Positions 1-9,400 of a stretch of 61,394 nt of DNA are shown piece after piece. The DNA comes from Mycoemilia scoparia (lineage: Eukaryota; Kickxellomycota; Kickxellomycetes; Kickxellales; Kickxellaceae), in contig JANBPU010000098.1 of assembly GCA_027575805.1 (NCBI GenBank), positions 1 through 61,394 of the forward strand, written 5' to 3'. The notes under the pieces were generated by a model. That model was not told where the DNA came from, did not search any database, and saw nothing but the letters and a program-made list of their open reading frames with translations. The translations under genes were made by a program, and so were the position numbers. The first letter of the stretch is position 1. Every line of letters begins with the position of its first letter.

Positions 1-160
1 GGGGATGGTCGAAACCAACTTTTCTCTTGAATCTATGTATCTATTATTGTTATTATCATGATTTCTTCTATTTGTATGTGTATGTGCTTTTTTTATATTT
101 TTGATGATAATTTTTGGAGACCATTTATGCCTAACAACTTGTCAAATAAAGTCATTAGTA

Positions 161-2314
161 TTAAGTTTGTTTGCATATCACCAAACGCTCGCCATTTGAG
201 TTTAGAATTGACACCACAGACATATTTTGCCCAAAACCTTGGTTATCAAGCGATCCACGGTATCCAATATAACTATGAGTAGACAATTGTGTGTTAGATC
301 CACTGGTATAGCGATTAGCGTTTTGGAATATGGCATGATGATTGTGTGGAGTTAATGGTCGATTATCATCAAGATTTAGATAATGTGAATAACCACCATC
401 ATCTTTTGCGATTGAGTCGAGAACATTCTTATTAACCTTGTCTCCAACGACATGCTGCCTATTTTCATTCCACCAGTATTTAAGGAAGAAATATGGGTTG
501 ATAGCTACTGAATGGATGATAATGACCGATAGAGACAGCCAGTTTAGAATCAAAACGGCTATGCTGACTACCTGTTGAGTTTTGAATGGGACATCAGCAT
601 GCGGTGACAGAAGTGCCAGAGGAGATATCACAATCACAGATGCAAGTCTGAAGAAGTCGCTCAAAATGGACACATAATTGGCAATTTTGTCAATAAATGG
701 GCGCTGGCATGCGACATAGCAGAATCGACATAGTGTGGCAAATAAAAGCACTGTCCAGCAAAATATCGAATTGATCTGACCAAACCCAGTAGCAATGGCG
801 ATAAATATTATATGAGAAATTGTAACGACACTGTAAATGTATGAATGGCATCTCTGAACACCAGTAAACAATGGACTTATGGATATTGCTATTGGAGACT
901 CATCGCTGGTACTGTCCTGATTTTCAATTCTAGATTTTTTAGAAGTACCGGGAGATTCATCTGGCTCGAATACCGAAGAATGGCATAAAAAGTGGGTGTA
1001 ATAGACGACACACAGGGCTCCAAAAACAACAAAAATCCCAAGGACGATGCTTCCTAATACAGTGGACCAAGTGGTGTAGTGGTGTAAGATATGGAATCCG
1101 CTCATGACCACCAAAGGAAGGAATATAATCATTGCAACTCTTAGAAATAGATTGGCAAATAAGGGAATCAAGCGATGCTTATGTGTTCTCCAAAAGTCCG
1201 AATTTCTCCAAAGGATCTTGTAATATGCGCACCAGCCCAATACAGTGGCCCAATATAAGATGACCATTAGCCCGAGTATCATGGCCACAATAATACATTG
1301 GGTGCCAAAAGCAGGGAGACAGTCCCACATTATCGCGTCCATGGATCGATCTATTCCTGATCTGTGAACCTCATTCAATTCTGGGTCAACCAGCTTTATA
1401 GAGCCAGAGTCGGTAGAAGCATCGAATATCGAATTTTTGCTGTATATTTCATAAGGCCCTGCTGTCTGATTTTTGTCATACATATGAAAGTCTTCATTAA
1501 TCCAGTTCTTTACAGTTTTGGTAGGGAATACCATGTAGGCCCATAACCATGAAGTAGATAGATTGGTATACGTCAACGAATATGATACTGGAGCGAGGCT
1601 GATTGAAACCATGAATTGCAAATGACTAAAAGTCGCTATGAGGCTAGGCACCGAAATTTGATGTATGATTGCAGTGACATCTGCCCTTATAGCAATATCA
1701 ATAATATTGAGCTTCTTTCTTGGAAGTAGGTTAAAAACTATAGATGACACAGCGACAACACCGATTGCAACAATCAGGAGAAAAAAATTGAAATATATTA
1801 TACTTTGATTTGGATAGGACATGGATATTAGTGTACAGTTATAAATGTCGCCAGTCTTTATGTTTGTAATTTTGATCTTGATGAGCGTATCGACTAGCCC
1901 ATCATTTGACGTATAATTCCCACCAAAAGATATATAACTGGGGTTAGAAGCATTGTCTGGAGAATAGAAAGGCTGGGTCCCAAATGCATCCCACCCATCT
2001 AGTGTCCGCTTCTGTACCTCATATACCGTATCGTTTAAAAGTGGCCTTTGGCTTGGCCCAGTAAGGGTGTATTCGTAATATAATCTGATAGTATCATACG
2101 CTTCATTTGTCTCCTCTGTTCGATTTATATGGATACGGATTATATCGAATGGAGCCACCTTCGCTAAACTTACGTTTTTACAGGGAACAAGGGTGGTTTT
2201 GAGGAATGGAAGACTCAAAAAACCGTTTGAGCCATAAAGTGACTGCCCATTAGATGTAAATGCAAGCAAAGAAATTAATAGTACATATGTTAAAGTATAT
2301 TTAAGCGGATGCAT
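161..2314 (-). CDS. TRP-like / flavin-carrier (FLC) family membrane protein
   Basis: Intronless 717-codon gene. The product starts with a signal peptide (MHPLKYTLTYVLLISLLAFT) and a roughly 170-residue lumenal or extracellular domain with several N-glycosylation sequons and Cys residues. A hydrophobic segment near residues 195-215 is followed by a block of further membrane segments up to about residue 600, then a polar tail. This order (signal, ML-like lumenal domain, multi-TM TRP block, soluble tail) is that of fungal TRP-like/FLC proteins. The stretch FSHLQFMVSISLAP resembles the family's conserved HFQF segment before a channel helix, and WRNSDFWRTHKHRLIPLF resembles the later conserved helix entry. 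Known members act in flavin transport, Ca2+ handling and cell-wall maintenance at the ER or plasma membrane. The substrate cannot be read from sequence. The family call is by pattern only; the reading frame itself is secure. Confidence 0.72.
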   Translation of the reverse strand: MHPLKYTLTYVLLISLLAFTSNGQSLYGSNGFLSLPFLKTTLVPCKNVSLAKVAPFDIIRIHINRTEETNEAYDTIRLYYEYTLTGPSQRPLLNDTVYEVQKRTLDGWDAFGTQPFYSPDNASNPSYISFGGNYTSNDGLVDTLIKIKITNIKTGDIYNCTLISMSYPNQSIIYFNFFLLIVAIGVVAVSSIVFNLLPRKKLNIIDIAIRADVTAIIHQISVPSLIATFSHLQFMVSISLAPVSYSLTYTNLSTSWLWAYMVFPTKTVKNWINEDFHMYDKNQTAGPYEIYSKNSIFDASTDSGSIKLVDPELNEVHRSGIDRSMDAIMWDCLPAFGTQCIIVAMILGLMVILYWATVLGWCAYYKILWRNSDFWRTHKHRLIPLFANLFLRVAMIIFLPLVVMSGFHILHHYTTWSTVLGSIVLGIFVVFGALCVVYYTHFLCHSSVFEPDESPGTSKKSRIENQDSTSDESPIAISISPLFTGVQRCHSYIYSVVTISHIIFIAIATGFGQINSIFCWTVLLFATLCRFCYVACQRPFIDKIANYVSILSDFFRLASVIVISPLALLSPHADVPFKTQQVVSIAVLILNWLSLSVIIIHSVAINPYFFLKYWWNENRQHVVGDKVNKNVLDSIAKDDGGYSHYLNLDDNRPLTPHNHHAIFQNANRYTSGSNTQLSTHSYIGYRGSLDNQGFGQNMSVVSILNSNGERLVICKQT

Positions 2315-3094
2315 GACAAGGAACTGAAAAGGTTATTTTTAATGTCATAGAACTAGGACATAGTTTTATTTAGGCTGAATACATCTTTTTGAGGCCCATG
2401 AATGCAAACGGCTGCCTATTGCACATTTCTATCACAAACATTTGCTTGTTTGTCTGGTGTTTTTATCAGCATGGATAATATCTTGCTAACTAGATCTTTT
2501 TCCAACATCAAAATGTGACAATCGTTCTAAAAAAGGTTGTAATTGAATGTTTTTGTTGGCATTTGTTTTGTTCTTTTAAACGCCATAATCTCAGCATTTC
2601 CTTAAATATGAATTTTTGTGTATGTTTGATTCTTTTATTGTCAAAACTTGCATGTGGCATTGTCTAAGGAGATCTGTTTGAATTCGGATGGTCCAGAGTC
2701 TGTTTTATCTTTACTCCTCAGTGTTTATTTGGGTATAGGCCGCATTTCTTCAGCAGTGTGTCTAAGCCACACATGCCTCCCTTGCGCTATCCAAGGTTCG
2801 TTCAGATTAATATTTGCTTAAAGCTCGCTTGCAGTCAGTCATGTGTAGCTGTGTGTGGGTCCCCACATTCTGTCCCCACAAAAAAAGCACACAGATTATA
2901 TATTCCAGAAAGAATCTCACATCATATCCAACAGAATGCCGTATCCTAATTATACAGGCCTTGTATTCTACTACCATTCTCCAGCTTAATCAATATACAC
3001 TCAGTCAGCAACTTTTCATCACTTTACAGTATATACGCTGATAACTAACTACCAGATATTCGTCAAAATATATAATTAATGCATGCACTTGCCC
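2315..3094. other. Intergenic region upstream of the TRP-like gene
   Basis: This stretch holds the promoter side of the minus-strand TRP-like gene. It is AT-rich with scattered T tracts. Short open frames near 2758-3041 overlap each other in different frames and have no coding character. I see no gene or RNA here. Confidence 0.5.
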
Positions 3095-3214
3095 ATACGG
3101 GTAATAATTTTTGAAGGGCGAAAGTTCACTAGTAAAACTGGACATCCATTTGGCTGTGATTCCCTTATAATCACTGGTCCCCAAAATTCACCCTTCAAAA
3201 ATTATTGCCCATAT
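3095..3214 (+). mobile_element. MITE family A, copy 1
   Basis: About 120 bp, non-coding, bounded by imperfect inverted ends: the left end reads GTAATAATTTTTGAAGGGCG and the right end is its complement, finishing in GCCCATAT. The interior carries the family core ACTAGTAAAACTGGACATCC. It lies 89 bp before copy 2. Confidence 0.85.
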
Positions 3215-3302
3215 AGCAAGGCCACTGACCAACGATACTGTTCATTTTTTTGATAATTGTTTTTTGGAAGGGCAACTTTTAGACGTTTTGCCAAAACAAA
3301 TC

Positions 3303-3428
3303 ATATGGGTAGCAATTTTTGAAGGGTGACACCGCATTCACTAAAAATGGTAACCACTTACCAATTTGGCTGATTACCCCACAGTCGCTGGCCACCAAAA
3401 GACACCCTTCAAAAATTATTACCTATAT
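3303..3428 (+). mobile_element. MITE family A, copy 2
   Basis: About 126 bp. It starts ATATGGGTAGCAATTTTTGA and ends CTTCAAAAATTATTACCTAT plus AT. The interior is diverged from copy 1 but keeps the GGCCACCAAAAG-like block before the right end. The 89 bp between copies 1 and 2 contains another degenerate end (TTTTTTGGAAGGGC near 3263), which suggests a nested, decayed element. Confidence 0.8.
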
Positions 3429-3562
3429 GGTGGTAATACATTTTCATCGTTTTTATTAAAGCTAAATTTATATCACATGTAACAACCTAAACAATCCCAA
3501 AAAATACAAAGTCATAGAGAGGTGGAAACTAACCTTCAAACAAGCCTGCAATGAAGACTGAT

Positions 3563-5308
3563 TTAGTCTACAATATACGAGTAGGAGAACCGGATATGGG
3601 GAAAGTATATTGGTAGCTCATCCCAAAAACTCAGAGGGTTGCAATGTAGTATTACAAACCTGAGCTGAGAGAACATGCAGATGAAATCCCGAAATTGATC
3701 TAGCCTACACATAGTGCTTTCAAATAGCCGAAGTTCTAGCATAATTAACTTGTTAAAGCAGGCTTCGGGATCATATTCTGCATCTTTTGTAATATTACCA
3801 GAAACTTCGACATCAGGTGACATATGGGAGGCATCTCTGCTGGTATCGCTACGTTTTGTATTATTGGAGTACTTGTTTTTTAGAGCCCTTCGAATAACAT
3901 CAATTCCGTTAAGATCATATAGGGCCAGGAATGCTTTTTCCAGACGCTTGAACTGCTCAAGAAAGAGGAGGATCTTGGGACTGAACCCACCACTTGATAC
4001 CAACTCAATTTTTTTCAGGCTTTTCCAAGAAAATTCCAATGGCTTAAGATTGCCGATATCCAAAGGCTTTTGCAATTCATTATCCTCAGAAATAGTAGAA
4101 ATAGTAGAATTTTTTGGCAGTTCCTGGAAAAATAGCTCGTCATACGATTCTAATCTAGCGCCGGGTTGTTCCAGTGGTCCGAATACGCCGCACCTAAATT
4201 CTTCAAGTCTTGTCAATCGACTAGAATGCTTGGATAAATTGGATATAGTAAAGCTATTCTGGTTATTTGCAGTAACAAATTTTACAGTAATTCCACGAAG
4301 ATTTGGACACTTGTTTGATATTTCTGTAGCAGTTTCAGGGTCTAGAGTATCAAGCCAAAGATCAACAATGCTTGGCGGTGGTTTTTTGAAAAATAATATC
4401 AGCGGGATCTTAGTTACAGGGCTTAATCTGTTTGGAACTTCGGGTTTGTCCAGTGGATTGAATTGCTTGAAGAGCAATACATTAGGAAATAGCTTGGTGT
4501 TGAGCATATAGTTAGTATTCAAATTGCCATCAATGCAACCAATATCACGAACAAATATCTGATCGAATGCAAGTTTTGTTAGCTGTCTGAATAGCTTCGT
4601 TTTTTGCCTTTTGTTACCATGTTCATGGTCTTTGTGGCCCTCAAATTCATGTGATATTAGGAAATCGCTACTGTCATCGAGAATACATGTTCCAAGCAAA
4701 AGACACTCTAGGCTTGGAAACTCCTCCAAAATGTCCGTGAATTTCTGGACATGGACCATAGAATGTATCTCAAGGGTGGCCAATGTTCGATATAGTGGTG
4801 TCATTAGTACGAATAATGGTTTGGCTTCAATAACAGCATCTTCTGGCTGCTCAGGATCCTTCATAAGGCTGATTTCGCGAATTCTTTTGTTATTGGCAAG
4901 GAATGCTGGAAGCTTCTCTAGTAGTCTCGGCGCCGTCTCTATAGATATGTATGTCAGCTTTGGATAGTGGAGGTTTATAACTTCATTATAATCTTCAGGG
5001 AGAATCTCGTCGTTGATCACTAACTTAGAGACGTGCTTATGTCTAGTTTCAATAAATTCTTGGTATGGGCATGGTTCATCAACAGGAAATGGCATCAAGT
5101 CAGACTCGGTTTTATCCGATGGTCCGGCATTGAAACTACCATGAAACCATTGTGGTATGTCAGGAACAGCATAACATTCCCATTGAAGATCCAAAACCGC
5201 CTCAGACCACCGTGGCGAAACGCCTTTTAAGTCGTCTAAAGTGTTATACTGGTGCACATCTAAAAGATATTCACACACCTTCCGTTTAATATCAAGAGGA
5301 AGCAGCAT
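3563..5308 (-). CDS. F-box/LRR-like protein 1
   Basis: Intronless; 581 codons if started at the second Met (MLLPLDIKRKVCEYLLD), which gives the usual F-box beginning. An upstream in-frame Met at 5332 adds eight residues. The first 50 residues read as an F-box: LP.DI..KV..YL, then LKGVSPRWSEAVLDLQWE. The remainder has leucine-rich strand-and-helix repeats such as LECLLLGTCILDDSSDFL and LEEFRCGVFG. F-box proteins usually present substrates to an SCF ubiquitin ligase; the substrate here is unknown. It has a diverged paralogue at 51245-52942 with the same block order, including the shared LNTKLFPN element and a (T/S)xxxPKILLFLE-like C-terminal repeat. The family assignment rests on pattern, not on a search. 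Confidence 0.65.
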   Translation of the reverse strand: MLLPLDIKRKVCEYLLDVHQYNTLDDLKGVSPRWSEAVLDLQWECYAVPDIPQWFHGSFNAGPSDKTESDLMPFPVDEPCPYQEFIETRHKHVSKLVINDEILPEDYNEVINLHYPKLTYISIETAPRLLEKLPAFLANNKRIREISLMKDPEQPEDAVIEAKPLFVLMTPLYRTLATLEIHSMVHVQKFTDILEEFPSLECLLLGTCILDDSSDFLISHEFEGHKDHEHGNKRQKTKLFRQLTKLAFDQIFVRDIGCIDGNLNTNYMLNTKLFPNVLLFKQFNPLDKPEVPNRLSPVTKIPLILFFKKPPPSIVDLWLDTLDPETATEISNKCPNLRGITVKFVTANNQNSFTISNLSKHSSRLTRLEEFRCGVFGPLEQPGARLESYDELFFQELPKNSTISTISEDNELQKPLDIGNLKPLEFSWKSLKKIELVSSGGFSPKILLFLEQFKRLEKAFLALYDLNGIDVIRRALKNKYSNNTKRSDTSRDASHMSPDVEVSGNITKDAEYDPEACFNKLIMLELRLFESTMCRLDQFRDFICMFSQLRFVILHCNPLSFWDELPIYFPHIRFSYSYIVD

Positions 5309-5542
5309 AGAAAGGAAATACTGGAAACACAATAAATCTAAGACAAGGAGCGTGTGTGTGTGTGCGTGCTTGTGTGTATGTTCTTTTAAAAGCTAGCGGG
5401 GTCACAGGTATCACGGTTTAGGCCATGAATCAAATAAAAATATATTTGGGTGTGATTGATTAGTTACAATGTATTTTGGGGAGAAGCTATTATTATTATT
5501 ATTATTTTAGTGTAAGCAAAATCCAGGAAAGAAGAGTGAGTA

Positions 5543-6413
5543 CTATGAAAAATTAGAGTCTTCCAGAATTTCTTGCAACTCGATTAAACTACTAGACAAT
5601 TTAAGACATGGTAGCTAATATCTGGGTTTGTTGGTAAGATTTGCATCTGGTACAGTTGTTGGCCATATCAGGAGCGCTTCGTCTAGCTTTAGCCCAATAA
5701 AGTCAGCATGCATTACTTTGATTTACCTTCTTAAAAATGAACACCACAGAATGGTTGGGTAACCTGTACTTGAATTAACCTCAGGTTCATACTTCAAGAT
5801 GTCATCTGCCACTACAGCATCGTGCTTTATCTAGATTGACAACACTAAGGGATGGTTCTGGTAAAGTTTCAACCCAAAGCAATAATAGGGCTGTTGCTAA
5901 AACCATCCAATAAAGCTGACGCACCTTGCTTCCATCTCGGATCCTTCTATATAGTAATAAAGCATCGGCTCCGGGCCTGGAAGTTCATATAATGCAAACC
6001 TTGAATGCCCTGGAGGGTATGCATGTAGACTCTTTCGGGGATTGTCTATTTTAGCTGTAGCTGGGCAACAAAGAAAAATGGCAAGTCACAAGGGCCAAGG
6101 ACCATCTGGTGAGGTTTCACTAGAGATCAAATGTATGGTAGACAGAAATGAGTTCTCAGGTTTTGGCCCAACTATGAGCTATTTCATATGCAACCTTTGG
6201 GGACCCATTATTGTTTTTAATGCACTGTGGTTTTAGCTATCTGTCTTTATGCAGGCATGGTCAAAGCAATATTAATTTAAGCATCCTCATTTGGATTTCA
6301 AATGAATATTATGTTAAAACCGTTTGTCCAAATTTAGGTTGGCAATATTACCTACCGTGTGTTATATTTACATCTAAGAAGTGTGCTAAAATATTAATAT
6401 TGAAAAAAGTCAT
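5543..6413 (-). CDS. Unidentified 100-aa protein, predicted four-exon gene
   Basis: Predicted exons on the minus strand are 6413-6356, 6060-5925, 5763-5727 and 5614-5543 (303 nt). Donors are GTAGGT, GTGCGT and GTAAAT; acceptors are GCCCAG, TACAG and ATTAG. Reading phase is kept at all three junctions. The product has an aliphatic N-terminus (ILAHFLDVNITH), a Pro-rich middle (PGHSRFALYELPGPEP) and a strand-rich end (SVVFIFKK, then ELQEILEDSNFS). Intron 1 is 295 nt and contains a family B repeat. I do not recognise the family. Two doubts remain: the first ATG lies only 18 bp beyond the Mph1 stop on the same strand, so exon 1 may be wrong, and introns 2 and 3 each contain a stretch that also looks codable in another frame, so a decaying gene is possible. 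Confidence 0.42.
6134..6219 (-). mobile_element. MITE family B, copy 1
   Basis: About 86 bp, in inverse orientation to the other B copies. It begins GGTAGACAGAAATGAGTTCTC and ends GGGGACCCATTATTGTTTTT; these ends are imperfect inverted complements. It sits in predicted intron 1 of the small four-exon gene. Confidence 0.7.
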
Positions 6414-6430
6414 GAAAATCACAACCACCA

Positions 6431-9400
6431 TCATAGGTTTGCTCTTTTCACAAGTCTTTTACGTCTTGGTGGTTTAGTTGGGCTTGCAGTATGATTGCTG
6501 TAAGGCCTTAGCGAACTCTGGGTGCGTAAAGCTATTGGGGTAACCTCTTCGTCAGGCAATGGGTCGATAAAGCTGTCGTGCTCTATATCATTATCATCAA
6601 CAACAAACCCAGACAAGTCGCCATCATCACCATAACCATCGCTGTCACCGCTTTGGTCTGTTGAATCATAATCGTTTCTGTCAAGCCCAATTTTATCAGA
6701 AGACTGCGACTGGGTTTGCCAAAACGTATTTTGGCTGCTACTCTGCTGATCATAATTCCGGGGATGTGCTCCGTCACTCCGCTGTTTGACCTGACGCTGC
6801 ATAGCACCATACCTGGTGGGGCTGTTTTCGTCAGCCACCCACTTGCGTTTGGACTTCCATTCGTCCAGCTCTTTCTGGATCTGTGTGGCGGTGGTTACTG
6901 GGCTTAGCAGTGATTGTCTATAGATATTTCGTATATCCTCTTCGCTAACCTGAGCTTTTCTTTTCCCACCACCACCATTTTTGTGGCTCCTATTACCTGC
7001 TGCTGTTGCTGCACCTCTTTGTGGTGTTGTTAATGCAGACTGCGGGGATGTGGTGAATTCCGATCTGTCATCTATGAAGCTCGATAAATCCGTGTCCTGG
7101 CTACTTCCGTGATCATCTCCGCTATGTTCCATTGCATCCTCATCACTAACATCTACCTCCATATCTATAAACTTGCTCATAACCGTGGCTTTAATCGTGG
7201 ATTTTTTCTTTTTCTTCGATGTTGTTCCCCTTTCTTTCCCTTTGCCTGTAGGCTTGGTCTTTTGTGACTTATTCAACATGGAGGCTAGGGACTGGATACG
7301 GTTCTGAGCCAAGGGAGATGTTATGGCTGGGCTATTTCTATAATTCGATGATTGGTTATTACCATTAATTGCTGGTGGATTGGGGCTACGGATATTAAGT
7401 CCAAAATGTTTAGTAATCGGTGTTGGTGTGTCTGAAATAAGAATGGATGGAGTATTTATGTTTGGTGTTTTTGGCAGTTTAGCCATTAAAGGTGTATTTT
7501 GACCTTCGCCTATTAAAGGACTTTGAGACAGTATTACCGAATTCTTGATCCTCCTATTCATCATATTTCTGTCTCGCCGATGGACCCTTGGGATGAGCGG
7601 TGAATCGTGTGAATCATCGCTTTCATTCCCTTTTGATACGGTTTCAGAATTGCTATGACTCAATCCCAACCCTTTGGGAGTTTTTGGTAGCTTTGATAAT
7701 TTTTCTGGAGGTGTTACTTTAGCAAGCACCCGAGGCTGCACAGTATGGCTAGGAGTAAATACACCAGTATTAGCCGTAGGGGTAGGAAATTTAATAGGAT
7801 TTGAATTAGGTCCTAATGACTCGAAGCTACCAGAGTTTGTGTGCATTCGCTTTATTGGCGAATCGGTGTTTGGGACTAAAACCACGTCGCTCTCGATGCT
7901 TTTGTTGCTATTTTGACGGTTACCACATTTTGTCCATAAGTTCTTTGGAGTTTCTGGAGATGGGGTTAGTCGCGTAGCCAATATATCTTTGTCTAGCGAA
8001 TCTTCGCATAGAATAACATCACCATCAGAGGTGTCTCTATTTGGTGAATTGTTACTTGGTGGAGTTCGTAAGTCAAAATCAAAATCAAGATCGCTAAAGT
8101 TAATGGATGATGAGGACTTGAGAATTTTGGTGTTAGTAGAGGTTTTTTCAGGCTTATTAGCATTGGGTTTTTTAGTGCATGGATTTTTATTTTCAGTAGT
8201 TGTAGTTTTCTTTTGCTCTTTTGATAATGGTTGTGGCAAAATTGGAGGCGAGGATAATAACAGTGAGTCATCAGCCAAAATCTTGGAATCATGTTGAGGA
8301 GTTGTGTTTCCAACATTCTCATTACTAACTTTTTGCAAGATAGAGCTTGTCGATGATGTTACCGCCCCTGACTTAGATGAGTGTGTTTTCTGACCCTGAA
8401 TACTTGATTGTGCCAAAGTCCTCGGAGGGGGAGAACAGGAGTCATCCGTGTCAGAAGACAGAACTATGGGGTCTAAAAAATCAAGGTCAAGACCGTCGAG
8501 TACTTCTTCAACACTCTTATCTAGATCGGCCAAGCTATCCTTGGCCAATATTTTTGTATTTTCTTCAGGCATTCGTGGTGGCGAAAAATTCGCAGAGTTT
8601 AGAGCAAAAGATGACTCCTCTGCATCCACAATGACCGAATCTTTTTGAGGGGTTGGAGTTTCTTCTTCCAATAGCGACTGGATGACTCCAGGAGAACCAA
8701 GCTCACTCCAAGATGGACTATTTGCTACTTTGGAAGAAAAACAATTCGAGTTGCTCGTTGTAGAGAATGTCGTAGGGCCGGCACTGAGTTCTACTAACGG
8801 CAGCACAATTCCCAAGGACTTTGCAAGACCTAGAATTCCCTGATCAAGATCACCAGTAAAATCGAATTCTTTTGATTCAAAGGAGTTGAAGTCAAAGCTG
8901 TTTGTTTGAGACAGTCTTTTATTGTTTGCTCCCTTTTCTTTAGATATATTGCCTTTTATCTTTTTTGCAATAGATGATGGTGCATTTGGCGCAAGAATTT
9001 TGCCCTCAGATATAGCAGCTACGTCAGCCTGTCTTTTATTTCCAGCTGAATATGAACTGTTGCTTTGGTTATTGATAAGACCTACTATATTGACAAGCTT
9101 TAATGTTCGAAAAGTATGTTCGATGTTGACTGATGGCGTAAGGATAGCCTGATTAGTAGATGAATTGCTAATGATTTTGCGAATAAATGCACTTGAGGAT
9201 AACAGTGGCGTGGCTTTATTATCCTTGGATAAGGAATTGAGGTTTGGGGAAAGTAAATCGTTGGCAGATGGGAGATCATCATCATCGCTAGCATTGCTAA
9301 TCGGCACGGATATCCCTCTATTTTTGTCTTTTCCACGCCCATATTTTTCTGCCAGTCTTTCATATGAATCGAGATCGGATGCTTTTACAAACCCCATAGA

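Noticed and set aside
2758..3041. Two overlapping plus-strand frames (63 and 75 codons)
   Set aside because: They overlap in different frames in AT-rich spacer DNA with no start context or family features.
3714..4511. 265-codon plus-strand frame inside F-box-like gene 1
   Set aside because: It is antisense to a gene with clear F-box/LRR features; it has no motifs of its own.
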